Position numbers and translations under genes: made by a program
Source of the DNA: Marinimicrobium sp050113635
GTDB taxonomy: Bacteria > Pseudomonadota > Gammaproteobacteria > Pseudomonadales > Cellvibrionaceae
Reading direction: 5' to 3'
Assembly (NCBI RefSeq): GCF_050113635.1
Contig: NZ_JBNJLT010000001.1
Coordinates: 868,001-932,000 of the forward strand
Length of the DNA stretch: 64,000 nt
Notes under the pieces: model-generated
What the model was told of the DNA's origin: nothing
Database searches by the model: none
What the model saw: the letters and a program-made list of their open reading frames with translations, nothing else
Shown here: positions 18,027 to 27,127 of the stretch, one piece after another
Numbering within the stretch: position 1 is the first letter of the stretch
How the letters are laid out: every line of letters begins with the position of its first letter

Positions 18027-20696
18027 ATGATAACGCTGGACCTGAAAGCATTGGTCAGAAAACTGAACGATACCACCCGCAATGCACTGGAAAGTGCCGC
18101 CGGCTTGTGCCTGACTCGCGGACATTACAATGTGGAAGTCGAGCACTGGTGGGTAAAACTTCTGGAAGTGGATCAAACGGATGCCCGAGCACTACTGGAG
18201 CGTTTCGAGTTATCACCGGATGTACTCATTAACGCTTTCAACCGAGAGGTCGAGCGCTTTAAAACCGGAAGCACCCGTCCACCGGCTTTGGCTCCCAACG
18301 TTCTGGAGCTGGCCAAACACGCCTGGATACTCGCTTCCGTGGAATATGGACACACGAGAGTGACCAGCGCCCATTTGTTGGCGGCCTTACTCCTAGACGA
18401 TAATTTACGTCGTTCGGCCGTCGCATCTTGCCAAACTCTGGAAAATATCGCGCCCGAGTCAGTACGGGAGCTAGTCAGCTCCGTGGTCGGCAGCACAGCA
18501 GAATCACAAGCGCCGAACACCACCGAAGATAGCGCCGTTGAAGCCGTGGGGCCAGTCGGGAGGGCCAGTAAAACGCCCTGCCTGGACAAATACACGGTCA
18601 ACCTAACCAAAGCCGCGAAGGAAGGCCAAATCGACCCCGTGTGGGGGAGGGATCAGGAAGTTCGCCAGATTATCGATATTCTGATTCGCCGCCGCCAAAA
18701 CAACCCTATTCTGACCGGCGAAGCCGGGGTTGGTAAAACCGCTGTTGTCGAGGGCTTCGCGCTACGCATTGCCAAAGGCGATGTTCCAGATCCTCTCAAG
18801 CCGGTGGAGCTTCGCGGTCTGGATCTAGGCTTGCTTCAGGCCGGAGCCAGCGTCAAGGGCGAGTTTGAGAATCGCCTGAAATCCGTCATCGCCGAAGTCA
18901 AAGCTTCTCCGCAACCTATCATCTTATTCATCGACGAGGCCCACACCATGATCGGCGCAGGAGGAAAAGAGGGCCAGGGCGATGCGGCCAATCTGCTCAA
19001 GCCGGCGCTGGCTCGCGGCGAACTGCGAACCATCGCGGCGACCACCTGGTCCGAGTACAAAAAATATTTCGAGCGCGATCCCGCACTGACTCGACGCTTC
19101 CAGGTGGTTAAAGTCGAAGAGCCTGAAGAGGCCCGTGCCATCGATATGATGCGGGCAATTTCCAGCATGCTGCAAGCGCACCATAAAGTGCGCATCATGG
19201 ATGAAGCCATTGTTGAATCGGTTCGCCTGTCCAGCCGCTATATGCCGGGACGGCAGCTTCCGGACAAATCCGTCAGCCTGCTCGACACAGCCTGCGCCCG
19301 GGTAGCACTCAGCCAGAGCGCCACTCCCGCTACCATTGAAGACACCGAGCGCACACTCGACCAAATCGCCGCTACTCTGGCGTCATTAAACCGGGAAAAT
19401 GCCGCTCTGGGAAATTGTAAAGACCGCCTGACTACGCTCCATGAACGACAGAGTACACTGTCGGAGCAGCTTGATCAGCAGCGGCAACAGTGGCACGCCG
19501 AACTGGAAATAGTCGATGCCATTCATCAGGTGCAACAACGAATCGAACAGCAACACAACGCGGCTAATGATACCTCTGCCATCGACCAGTCTGAAGAAGA
19601 CCGAAGTGCCCTTCGGGATTTACTCAAAAAGCTTGGCGATGTGCAGGGCGAGGCGCCGATGATCAATGCGTATGTTGATGGTCAGGCCATTGCCGAGGTC
19701 GTTGCGAACTGGACCGGCGTTCCGCTCGGTAAAATGCTGGCCGATGAAGTCCAATCCGTACTGAGTCTGCGCGATACGCTCAGCAAGCGCGTGATCGGAC
19801 AGACCCACGCACTCGATGCCATTGCGCAAAGCATGCGCACCGCACGCGCCGGGCTGACTGACCCACGCAAACCCATTGGTGTGTTCTTTATGGTCGGCCC
19901 CAGTGGCGTCGGAAAAACCGAAACTGCATTGGCGTTAGCCGATACCCTCTACGGCGGCGAGCAGAATTTGACGGTTATCAATATGTCGGAGTTCAAAGAG
20001 GAGCACAAAGTCTCAATGCTGCTCGGCTCGCCACCCGGCTATGTCGGCTACGGCGAAGGCGGTGTACTGACCGAAGCCATCCGTCGAAAACCCTACAGTG
20101 TCATTCTTTTGGATGAGATGGAAAAGGCTCACCCAGGTGTACAGGATGTGTTCTACAACCTGTTCGACAAAGGCACCATAAAAGATGGCGAAGGCCGCGA
20201 TATCGACTTCCGAAATACCATCATCATTATGACCTCCAATGCCGGCGAAGAACACATTCGTGCTCTCTGCCAGACGAGTGACGAAGTCATCGAACCGGAA
20301 GTATTACTGGACAACTTCCGGCCCCAATTGCTGCGTTATTTCAAGCCGGCCTTTTTGGGTCGCACCACTATCATCCCCTATTATCCTCTCGGAGATGAAG
20401 AGTTAATGCAAATTGGCGTTATTAACATGGAAAAAATTCGACGTCGAGTGGCTTCTCATTACCAGGCAGGGTTCAGCTACGATGATAATGTATTGCTGCA
20501 CATCGTCGCACGCAGTCAGGAGGTAGATACCGGGGCACGCAACATCGAGAACATCCTCACTCGAACGTTATTGCCACAACTGGCTTCCGAATGCCTGTCG
20601 CAAACGCTATCCGACAATCGTTTGGAGCATGTTCAGGTATCGGTGGACGAACAGGGGCAGTTTGCCTGCCACCTAAGAAGCGCTCCCCCTCAATGA
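18027..20696 (+). CDS. tssH: T6SS sheath-disassembly AAA+ ATPase TssH/ClpV
   Basis: The ATG at 18027 (AAGGAG at 18015-18020) gives 889 residues, the usual ClpV length; an upstream frame to 17874 overlaps tssG. An N-domain (about 1-160) is followed by AAA1 with Walker A GEAGVGKT near 232 and Walker B LFIDEAHTMIGAG. A middle-domain coiled coil spans about 430-530. AAA2 has GPSGVGKTET near 623 and VILLDEMEKAHPGV. ClpV pulls contracted TssB/TssC sheaths apart so the subunits can be reused. Only the T6SS subtype is expected here, since ClpB would carry a different N-domain. Confidence 0.96.
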   Translation: MITLDLKALVRKLNDTTRNALESAAGLCLTRGHYNVEVEHWWVKLLEVDQTDARALLERFELSPDVLINAFNREVERFKTGSTRPPALAPNVLELAKHAWILASVEYGHTRVTSAHLLAALLLDDNLRRSAVASCQTLENIAPESVRELVSSVVGSTAESQAPNTTEDSAVEAVGPVGRASKTPCLDKYTVNLTKAAKEGQIDPVWGRDQEVRQIIDILIRRRQNNPILTGEAGVGKTAVVEGFALRIAKGDVPDPLKPVELRGLDLGLLQAGASVKGEFENRLKSVIAEVKASPQPIILFIDEAHTMIGAGGKEGQGDAANLLKPALARGELRTIAATTWSEYKKYFERDPALTRRFQVVKVEEPEEARAIDMMRAISSMLQAHHKVRIMDEAIVESVRLSSRYMPGRQLPDKSVSLLDTACARVALSQSATPATIEDTERTLDQIAATLASLNRENAALGNCKDRLTTLHERQSTLSEQLDQQRQQWHAELEIVDAIHQVQQRIEQQHNAANDTSAIDQSEEDRSALRDLLKKLGDVQGEAPMINAYVDGQAIAEVVANWTGVPLGKMLADEVQSVLSLRDTLSKRVIGQTHALDAIAQSMRTARAGLTDPRKPIGVFFMVGPSGVGKTETALALADTLYGGEQNLTVINMSEFKEEHKVSMLLGSPPGYVGYGEGGVLTEAIRRKPYSVILLDEMEKAHPGVQDVFYNLFDKGTIKDGEGRDIDFRNTIIIMTSNAGEEHIRALCQTSDEVIEPEVLLDNFRPQLLRYFKPAFLGRTTIIPYYPLGDEELMQIGVINMEKIRRRVASHYQAGFSYDDNVLLHIVARSQEVDTGARNIENILTRTLLPQLASECLSQTLSDNRLEHVQVSVDEQGQFACHLRSAPPQ

Positions 20697-20750
20697 CGAG
20701 AAGTAAACGCACCCGTTGCGTCGGCCATTTCGGGCGCCAGACGCGCCGTA

Positions 20751-21593
20751 GTGATCAGCACCCTGATTACTACGGCGTTCCTGACCAGCGCAGCGACCTC
20801 CATTGCGGTTGCGAACGACATTAGTCACGCAATGACGCACGTGGAAGAACTCGTGAACAAAGGCCAGTGGCAGGCAATCCACAACACCCTGCCCGATCTG
20901 TTGCGCAACTATCGTACGAATGATGCGCAGTGCCACTACCTGTTACTGATTCAGGCATTGACTTGGCAGCAGCAGGGAAAGCATCGCGAGGCGATCAAGA
21001 TCTACCAGTCATTTCGACCCAAAGACAGCCACTATACTGAGGCCAGAACCAACCTGGCCATTGCTTACCTGAGACAGGGCTGGTGGTCGGATGCCCACAG
21101 GGAAATCCAGACCGTATTGGGCCGCCCCCTGAATGCGGAGCACCAAAACCGACTGCGCATGATGCTCGGCCTGTCCCAACTACAACAGGGGTTCTACAGA
21201 GACGCCCGGCAAACATTCGGACTAATCGACTTGCACAGCCGCTATGTCGGGCATGCCTGGCGCGGCATTGGTCTTTGTGCGTTGCACACAGCCGATTACA
21301 CCGGCGCACTCAACGCCTTTCAACGACTCAAGGCGATGGACCTTGCGTCGCTTCCCGATGGTCCATTTATGGTCGCCTTCACATTCGATCACATGAACCA
21401 GTTAACGCTGGCACGCCTGAACTATGAAGAAGCGCTACTCCATTATCAAACCCGCATACAGCAACTGGAGACGCAATTGACAGCAATGGAGTCGCCAGAA
21501 TCTCGCCGGGAAATTTTCCGGCAAAAGGAGCAATTAGGCGCACTTCTTCGCCAAAGCCAGTACGGGCTAGCCACCATTTATGATCGCCAGTAA
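20751..21593 (+). CDS. Exported TPR-repeat protein at the end of the T6SS operon
   Basis: The 280-residue protein (GTG start at 20751, no clear ribosome binding site; the frame is open back to 20697) begins with a signal-peptide-like stretch ending near SIAVAND. Helical repeats of TPR type follow: WQAIHNTLPDLLRNY, HREAIKIYQSFRPKDSHYTEARTNLA and YTGALNAFQRLKAMD. The C-terminal 70 residues are probably coiled coil (YQTRIQQLETQLTAMESPESRREIF). No catalytic motif is visible. It lies 54 nt after clpV and is probably co-transcribed. A periplasmic scaffold or T6SS assembly helper is possible, but function is unknown. Confidence 0.75.
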   Translation: MISTLITTAFLTSAATSIAVANDISHAMTHVEELVNKGQWQAIHNTLPDLLRNYRTNDAQCHYLLLIQALTWQQQGKHREAIKIYQSFRPKDSHYTEARTNLAIAYLRQGWWSDAHREIQTVLGRPLNAEHQNRLRMMLGLSQLQQGFYRDARQTFGLIDLHSRYVGHAWRGIGLCALHTADYTGALNAFQRLKAMDLASLPDGPFMVAFTFDHMNQLTLARLNYEEALLHYQTRIQQLETQLTAMESPESRREIFRQKEQLGALLRQSQYGLATIYDRQ

Positions 21594-21597
21594 TACA

Positions 21598-21741
21598 ATG
21601 CAAACTCACCGAGCTAACCAAAACATACAGCGGCTTAGAAGCATTTCCTGCAAGGGTCCCGCATTGGCGGCTGTGCTGTTACTATTCCCGAATTCATATA
21701 CTAAGTGCGACAACCTACAAAATAAGAGAGGCAAGCTGTAG
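21598..21741 (+). pseudogene. Truncated last gene of the T6SS operon, cut at the IS30 element
   Basis: An ATG only four bases after the TPR gene stop opens a 47-codon frame ending at TAG 21739-21741. It has a basic start (MQTHRANQNIQRLRSIS), then a hydrophobic run (GPALAAVLLLFPNS), like a signal peptide or membrane anchor. About 35 residues in, it enters sequence that probably belongs to the IS30 element and stops. No continuation is seen on the far side of the transposase. I read it as the 5' stump of a gene formerly coupled to the TPR gene. Confidence 0.55.
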
Positions 21742-22767
21742 TATCAGTCTTTTTTCACTCCCGCCAAGAAGTTGAAAAAGCCTATGAAATACCAACAGCT
21801 TACCTCAGAGGAAAGGGTAGTCCTTTCCACGCTGAAATTACAAGGCCTATCCATTCAAAAGATTGCTGATCACATGGGCCGGCACCGAAGCACGCTATAT
21901 CGCGAACTGGACCGAAACCGTTGCTTTCATATTGATGGGGCCTACCGACCCAGTAAAGCTCAGCGGCGCACAGTCGCCCGGAGAGGGCGTTCAAGAAGAA
22001 ATAGTCATTACTCAGATGACGACTTCAAAGTGGTCCGTAAGCTACTTAGAAAGAAGTATAGTCCTGAGCAAATTACTGGTTATCTTCGTCGTTTGAAACA
22101 GCCGTGCTTCTCCCATGAAACAATCTACTTATATATCTGGCGTGACAAGGCTGAAGGAGGCAACCTGTGGACACACCTTCGTCAATCTCCCAAGGTTCGT
22201 CGAAAGCGCTACAAAGCCTATGACAGCAGAGGGCGACTGACTGACAAGCGTCACATTACGGAGCGCCCTAAAACAGTAGAAACCCGTCGCTATAAGGGCC
22301 ACTGGGAAATCGATACCGTTATGGGCAAAGGGTCAACGGACTGTCTTGTCACCCTGGTGGAACGTAAAACCGGATTCCTCATGATTGGGAAGCTTCAAGA
22401 TCGATCTACTCGTTCCTTAAATAAAAAGACCAAACGGTTAATTAGCCGAGACCCCTTGCTTTTCAAAACAATTACTGCCGACAACGGTACCGCGTTCCAT
22501 CAGTACAAAAGCATTGAAGCACACAGCGCAGTCAAGTTCTACTTTGCTAACCCATACCACTCATGGGAAAGGGGAAGTAACGAAAATGCCAATGGACTAA
22601 TCCGACAATATATTCCTAAAGGCACCTCAATGGAGCACTTGACTCAACAGCAATGCGATCATATTGCCAATGAGCTTAACGCTCGGCCACGCAAGCGCCA
22701 TCAATACTATTCACCCTCGGAGCTGTACTATGCTTAGCTACTTCTGTCGCGGTTCAAAGTTGACACT
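21704..22767 (+). mobile_element. IS30-family insertion element (ends tentative)
   Basis: The transposase gene is flanked on the right by TTCTGTCGCGGTTCAAAGTTGACACT (split here only by description; 22742-22767), which looks like an IS30-type right end. The proposed left end, AGTGCGACAACCTAC from 21704, matches the inverted right end only weakly: about 9 of 14 positions, both beginning AGTG. No convincing target duplication is seen. The element is visibly AT-richer than the genes right of 23.6 kb. The left end may be degraded or deleted. Confidence 0.45.
21784..22737 (+). CDS. IS30-family transposase
   Basis: The 317-residue protein (ATG at 21784; a TTG lies 12 nt upstream) has an N-terminal HTH (LTSEERVVLSTLKLQGLS, then IADHMGRHRSTLYRELDRN). 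The RNase H-like DDE domain shows HWEIDTVMGKG, ITADNGTAFH and the WERGSNENANGLIRQY motif with the catalytic Glu, then FPKG-type and LNARPRKRHQYYSPSE endings. All three acidic residues and the full domain are present, so the enzyme looks intact. It sits at the right border of the T6SS locus. Confidence 0.95.
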   Translation: MKYQQLTSEERVVLSTLKLQGLSIQKIADHMGRHRSTLYRELDRNRCFHIDGAYRPSKAQRRTVARRGRSRRNSHYSDDDFKVVRKLLRKKYSPEQITGYLRRLKQPCFSHETIYLYIWRDKAEGGNLWTHLRQSPKVRRKRYKAYDSRGRLTDKRHITERPKTVETRRYKGHWEIDTVMGKGSTDCLVTLVERKTGFLMIGKLQDRSTRSLNKKTKRLISRDPLLFKTITADNGTAFHQYKSIEAHSAVKFYFANPYHSWERGSNENANGLIRQYIPKGTSMEHLTQQQCDHIANELNARPRKRHQYYSPSELYYA

Positions 22768-22774
22768 AGGTGTT

Positions 22775-23350
22775 TTACTCAGATTTCGCCACATGCCTTC
22801 TTTTCTCGGTACGCTCGATGCGACCCTCTTTCATCAATAAACCAAGAAGGCTGTAGGTTAGATAATCTTTTGAACCACCACCGTAATCTGACTGCAGGCC
22901 GAGGTATTTGGCAGCATCAGAATTCTTAATCCCCTCTGGATTAGCCTTGGCCAGTTCCATGACTGCGCTTTTAAGTATGCCGAGTCCCATTTGAGCTTTT
23001 TCATAACAGCCGTCTGGGATATTAACTCCGACCTTTTTTGTGATCGTTTCAGGGTTCGGTTGGACCCTGTTTGTCAGTAGCCCACCCCGCGAACGTATCC
23101 CAAATGCAGCGATCAGTTCTGCTTCAATTTTGAGAGCCTGCTCCTCATTGAGATTGTCAGTAATAACTGTATGCAGCACTGAATGGCCAGATTCATGTAT
23201 TGCCTTGATGACCTGCCCTTTTTCGCTGTCATCCTCTACTGTCTGATGCTCCCAGGCGCGGTTGCCAGTACCTTTACCGATATAAAAGGCCTTAGCAGGT
23301 CGCTCTCTCGGGTCTTTCAAGGCGTAGACATAGAATGGATTCTGGGCCAT
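22775..23350 (-). CDS. GIY-YIG nuclease-family protein
   Basis: The ATG at 23350 has AAGGAG five bases upstream, giving 191 residues; the frame stays open to 23587 but that part is not family-like. Residues about 6-95 form a GIY-YIG domain: FYVYALKDP, AFYIGKGTGNRAWEH, and a Glu in EEQALKIEAELIAAFG. The layout resembles the LEM-3-like branch more than UvrC. The C-terminal 90 residues may hold a small winged-helix-like domain (NSDAAKYLGLQSDYGG, LTYSLLGLLMKEGRIER). It lies alone between the IS30 element and hemW. Substrate and role are unknown; a defence or mobile-element function is possible. Confidence 0.8.
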   Translation of the reverse strand: MAQNPFYVYALKDPRERPAKAFYIGKGTGNRAWEHQTVEDDSEKGQVIKAIHESGHSVLHTVITDNLNEEQALKIEAELIAAFGIRSRGGLLTNRVQPNPETITKKVGVNIPDGCYEKAQMGLGILKSAVMELAKANPEGIKNSDAAKYLGLQSDYGGGSKDYLTYSLLGLLMKEGRIERTEKRRHVAKSE

Positions 23351-23372
23351 GTATCTCCTTACATTTAACATT

Positions 23373-23395
23373 AGTATATCGCGCATGCGCGATAT
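23373..23395 (-). promoter_or_regulatory. Promoter with 20-bp perfect palindrome upstream of the GIY-YIG gene
   Basis: Positions 23376-23395 read ATATCGCGCATGCGCGATAT, a perfect 20-bp palindrome. On the minus strand it runs directly into a -10-like TATACT (23378-23373), 22 nt before the nuclease start. The palindrome therefore fills the spacer between -35 and -10, the usual position of a repressor operator. No -35 match is obvious. The binding protein is unknown; autoregulation is possible. Confidence 0.5.
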
Positions 23396-23628
23396 CATTC
23401 CTCGCAGTTTCTGTTGAATTTTCCCGTTTCTCTTCGACATAAACGCCCACATGTTTGGGCATCGGCTCAATACACTGTTTATCAAATCAGTTTTTACTTC
23501 GTGTAAGCGATAGCGAAGTATGGCACGTGAATCGTTAATCTGGAAATAGCCCATCTTCATAAAAAGCGTCAGAATAGACCCCTTCACATGCTATAGTGGC
23601 GCTTCAATATGACCGAGCCGCTGTTTTC

Positions 23629-24816
23629 ATGAGCTTGCAATTACCGCCGCTTTCTTTGTATATCCACATTCCCTGGTGTGTGCGCAAATGCCCTTATTGT
23701 GATTTCAACTCTCACCATGCGGGAGATGCGCTGCCGGAGACCGATTATGTGGCCGCGCTGGCGCTGGATCTAACGCAGGAAAAGGCATTGGCTCAGGGCC
23801 GCTCTATTCAAACGGTGTTTTTCGGCGGCGGCACGCCAAGTCTGTTTTCCGCCGGCGCCATCGGGCGCATTCTTGAGCAGGTGGATAACACGATTGGGCT
23901 GGCCTCCGACGCGGAGATCACGTTGGAGGCCAACCCCGGCACGTTCGAGCAGGAGCGGTTTTCCGGTTACCGTCGGGCAGGCGTCAATCGTCTTTCTATC
24001 GGTATTCAGAGTTTTCAGAATCATCAGTTGGAGAAGTTGGGCCGAATTCATGGAGGGCAGGAGGCGCTGGGCGCGGTGGATATGGCGCGTCGCGCCGGGT
24101 TCGACAATCTGAATCTGGACTTGATGCACGGGCTGCCGGATCAAACCACGGCGGAGGCCAGGGCGGATCTGGATCAGGCCATTGCGCTGTCGCCGGAGCA
24201 CTTGTCCTGGTATCAGCTCACCATTGAGCCGAACACGCACTTTTACAGCGCGCCGCCACTGCTGCCGGTGGAGGACACACTGGCGGATATTCAGGAGATG
24301 GGGGAGGCCCGACTGGCCGAGGCCGGTTACGAGCAGTACGAAGTGTCGGCGTACGCACGACACGGCCAGTTCGCCCGGCACAATCTGAATTACTGGACGT
24401 ATGGGGATTATCTGGGCATCGGCGCGGGCGCGCACGGGAAGATCACTTTGCCCGGGGAAAGCCGCATTACCCGCCGCTGGAAAACCCGGTTGCCCGAACA
24501 CTATCTGTCACGGGCTGCGGCGTTCACTGAGCAGAGCGGCACGGGCGCTATTATTGCGGGCCGACACCCGTTACTGGCAGGGGAAGAAACGCTGGAGGCC
24601 GGGGGGTTACCGCTGGATTACCTGCTGAACGTTTTGCGCCTTAATGAGGGCGTGGCGCCAGAGCGATTCACCGAGCGCACCGGCTTGGCCCTGGATCATA
24701 TCAGCCGTCAATGGCAGACTCTGGCGGCGAAAGGCCTGGTGAGACCTGCGGAAGAGCGGCTGGCCACTACCCCATTGGGCCGCCGCTTTCTCAACGATGT
24801 GCTGGCGGCCTTTTAA
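23629..24816 (+). CDS. hemW: Heme chaperone HemW (radical SAM)
   Basis: The ATG at 23629 gives 395 residues starting SLQLPPLSLYIHIPWCVRK; an upstream GTG at 23596 is less likely. The radical-SAM cluster motif is CVRKCPYC, followed by FFGGGTPSLF, and the HemW pattern LSIGIQSFQNHQLEKLGRIH. The C-terminal HemW domain is complete. The protein was long annotated as an oxygen-independent coproporphyrinogen oxidase; HemW members bind heme and deliver it to respiratory enzymes. The gene rdgB, often next to hemW in gammaproteobacteria, is not here. Confidence 0.94.
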   Translation: MSLQLPPLSLYIHIPWCVRKCPYCDFNSHHAGDALPETDYVAALALDLTQEKALAQGRSIQTVFFGGGTPSLFSAGAIGRILEQVDNTIGLASDAEITLEANPGTFEQERFSGYRRAGVNRLSIGIQSFQNHQLEKLGRIHGGQEALGAVDMARRAGFDNLNLDLMHGLPDQTTAEARADLDQAIALSPEHLSWYQLTIEPNTHFYSAPPLLPVEDTLADIQEMGEARLAEAGYEQYEVSAYARHGQFARHNLNYWTYGDYLGIGAGAHGKITLPGESRITRRWKTRLPEHYLSRAAAFTEQSGTGAIIAGRHPLLAGEETLEAGGLPLDYLLNVLRLNEGVAPERFTERTGLALDHISRQWQTLAAKGLVRPAEERLATTPLGRRFLNDVLAAF

Positions 24817-24856
24817 TCGACGCCCCGTTGATCGAGGTCCAGCCGCTCGCCACGAT

Positions 24857-25435
24857 TTATTGAGTGTCTGACAGCAGTTGTTCAATCGCCTGGGTCATGT
24901 CTTTCGAGTCGGGTTTGACGCGGCTGCCGAAGTGTTTCACCACGGTGCCGTCCGGCGCCACTAGGTATTTGTTGAAGTTCCAGCCGGGCTCTTCGGTCTG
25001 GCGGGCCAGCTCTTTGAACACCGGGTTAGCGTCGTCACCAGTCACGGGCGTGGGGGCCAGCATGGTGAAGGTCACACCGAAGTTCTCGTAGCAAACCGTG
25101 GCGGCCTCTTCTTCGGAATCGGCTTCCTGATCAAACGCGTTGCTCGCAAAGCCAATGACGGCCAGCCCCTGCTCGGCGTATTTCTCGTGCAGTGCTTCCA
25201 GCCCACCGAACTGCGAGGTGAAGCCACAATGGCTGGCGGTATTCACCACCAGCAGCGGCTGGCCGCCAAAGCGCTCGCACAGGTTGATGTCTTCGTTGCT
25301 GTGCAGCCGCCGAAATTCGTGATTCAGGGCGTCCGGGCATTCGGCCTTCGAGCCCTCACGGGTGTCCGGCTCCGCGGCTGACACCGCTTGCGCCATCACT
25401 CCAAACAACACAATACTTGTCCAACGCTTCCACAT
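24857..25435 (-). CDS. Exported glutathione peroxidase family protein
   Basis: I take the ATG at 25435 (GAGAGGTG upstream), giving 192 residues; an ATG 36 nt upstream is less likely. A signal peptide (RWTSIVLFGVMAQAVSAA) predicts a periplasmic protein. The peroxidase core has the catalytic Cys in NTASHCGFTSQFGGLEALHEKY, then GFASNAF replacing the usual FPCNQF, and WNFNKYLV with the conserved Trp and Asn. It would reduce peroxides, with thioredoxin or a glutathione system as donor. It converges with hemW and leaves 40 bp between them. Confidence 0.9.
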   Translation of the reverse strand: MWKRWTSIVLFGVMAQAVSAAEPDTREGSKAECPDALNHEFRRLHSNEDINLCERFGGQPLLVVNTASHCGFTSQFGGLEALHEKYAEQGLAVIGFASNAFDQEADSEEEAATVCYENFGVTFTMLAPTPVTGDDANPVFKELARQTEEPGWNFNKYLVAPDGTVVKHFGSRVKPDSKDMTQAIEQLLSDTQ

Positions 25436-25638
25436 GGTGCACACCTCTCGATTCGGAATATCACCACCCACTCGCCGGGCCTTCTATACTAACGACTATC
25501 CTAGCGCAAACTGTCTGTAAATACGCTCACCGCGCCAAAAAAGTGAATCACGACACTGGCGAGCGCCCGATCCACCCCGTATGATACCGATTACATTTTG
25601 AGATTTAGCGCCTTCCCGCGCGATAAAAGCAATAATGG

Positions 25639-27009
25639 ATGAACACTATGACGCACTCCACCGCTCACACGGGCAAGCTTTTATTCTGGTCCTTCACCGT
25701 CGCTCTGGGCGGCTTTCTGTTTGGTTTTGATACCGCTGTCATCTCCGGTGCCGAGCAGGCAATCCAGCGCCAGTGGGGGTTGAGCGATGCGCTGCTCGGG
25801 GCCATGGTGTCCTCGGCACTGGTCGGCACGGTTATCGGGGCGATTTTCGGGGGGATTCCTTGTGACCGATATGGCCGCAAGACGACCCTGTTCTGGATTG
25901 GCGTTCTCTATTTGGTGTCCGCGCTCGGTTCGGCACTGGCACCGGATATCTACACGTTGATGCTGTTCCGGTTTATCGGCGGACTCGGGGTGGGCGCGTC
26001 GTCCGTGGCGGCACCGGTGTATATTTCGGAGATCGCCCCTACTTCTCTGCGCGGTCGCTTAACAGCCATGTTCCAGTTCAATTTGGTCTTCGGCATTCTG
26101 TGTGCGTACCTGTCCAACTACTGGGTGGCTGGCGCGGGCGGTGACTGGCGAATGATGCTGGGCGTCGAGGTCTTACCGGCCCTGCTGTTTGTGATCCTCA
26201 TACTGTTTGTGCCGCGCAGCCCGCGCTGGTTGATCGCTCGCCGAGGCGACCGCGAGGGTGCCAGAAAGGTATTGGCCCAAATTGATCCCGCCCGGGCTGA
26301 CCTGGCACTGGAGGAGATTGAGAGAAGCCACACTGAAACTGCAACAACACAAGCCTCCCCTCAAACAGCCGAGTGGCGGGACTTTCTTTCCGGCCGCTAC
26401 CGCTGGCCCATTATCCTGGCGTTTCTGTTCGCGTTTTTTAATCAGGTGTCGGGCATCAATGCCGTTATTTACTACGCCCCGCGTATTTTCAGCATGGCGG
26501 GTATGGAAGACAGCGCCGCGCTGCTGTCCTCGGCGGGCGTGGGGCTAATCAACCTGGTGTTTACGCTGATCGGTCTGGCGCTCATTGATCGCTTGGGACG
26601 TCGCTTGCTGATGTACGTGGGCTCGATTGGCTATATTGTGTCGCTGGTCAGCCTGGCGCTGGTGTTCCAGTGGGAAGCGTTTAATGGCAGCCTGGTGCCG
26701 CTGCTGATTTTTGTGTTTATCGCGTCTCACGCGATTGGCCAGGGCGCCTGTATCTGGGTGTTTATTGCAGAGATTTTCCCCAACCGCGTGCGAGGTTTTG
26801 GCATGTCCCTCGGCTCGGGCACCCACTGGGTGTTCGCCGCTCTGGTCGCGTTCTCATTTCCGGCCATTGCCGGCAGCCTTGGGGGCGCACCCATATTCGG
26901 GTTCTTTGCATTGATGATGGTGTTGCAACTCCTGTTCGTGCGCTACTGGATGCCGGAGACGAAAGGCGTCTCCCTGGAGGCATTGGAGCAGCAGTTGAGC
27001 AAACGTTAA
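25639..27009 (+). CDS. MFS sugar/H+ symporter (sugar porter family)
   Basis: The 456-residue protein has 12 predicted membrane segments and the sugar-porter signatures: GFLFGFDTAVISGA in helix 1, DRYGRK in loop 2-3, RFIGGLGVG, APVYISEIAP, PRSPRWL (for PESPRWL), NQVSGINAVIYYAP, DRLGRR in loop 8-9 and PETKG near the end. It resembles XylE/GalP/AraE transporters, so pentose or hexose uptake is likely; the exact sugar cannot be read. The upstream 200 bp contain TGATACCGATTACA at 25583-25596, a weak LacI-type operator resemblance. Confidence 0.92.
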   Translation: MNTMTHSTAHTGKLLFWSFTVALGGFLFGFDTAVISGAEQAIQRQWGLSDALLGAMVSSALVGTVIGAIFGGIPCDRYGRKTTLFWIGVLYLVSALGSALAPDIYTLMLFRFIGGLGVGASSVAAPVYISEIAPTSLRGRLTAMFQFNLVFGILCAYLSNYWVAGAGGDWRMMLGVEVLPALLFVILILFVPRSPRWLIARRGDREGARKVLAQIDPARADLALEEIERSHTETATTQASPQTAEWRDFLSGRYRWPIILAFLFAFFNQVSGINAVIYYAPRIFSMAGMEDSAALLSSAGVGLINLVFTLIGLALIDRLGRRLLMYVGSIGYIVSLVSLALVFQWEAFNGSLVPLLIFVFIASHAIGQGACIWVFIAEIFPNRVRGFGMSLGSGTHWVFAALVAFSFPAIAGSLGGAPIFGFFALMMVLQLLFVRYWMPETKGVSLEALEQQLSKR

Positions 27010-27127
27010 GGTTTGGGCCTCTTCACGGACGAGGTGCTACACTTAACCCGTTTCCCCGAGCGGGTGCGCGCAATCACGCTGTTGTGCGGCTTGTTCTGGT
27101 TCAGCCCTCGGCCTGGCGACACATTGC

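Noticed and set aside
23351..23587. N-terminal extension of the GIY-YIG ORF
   Set aside because: A strong ribosome binding site and the family N-terminus both point to 23350; the upstream part contains the promoter palindrome.
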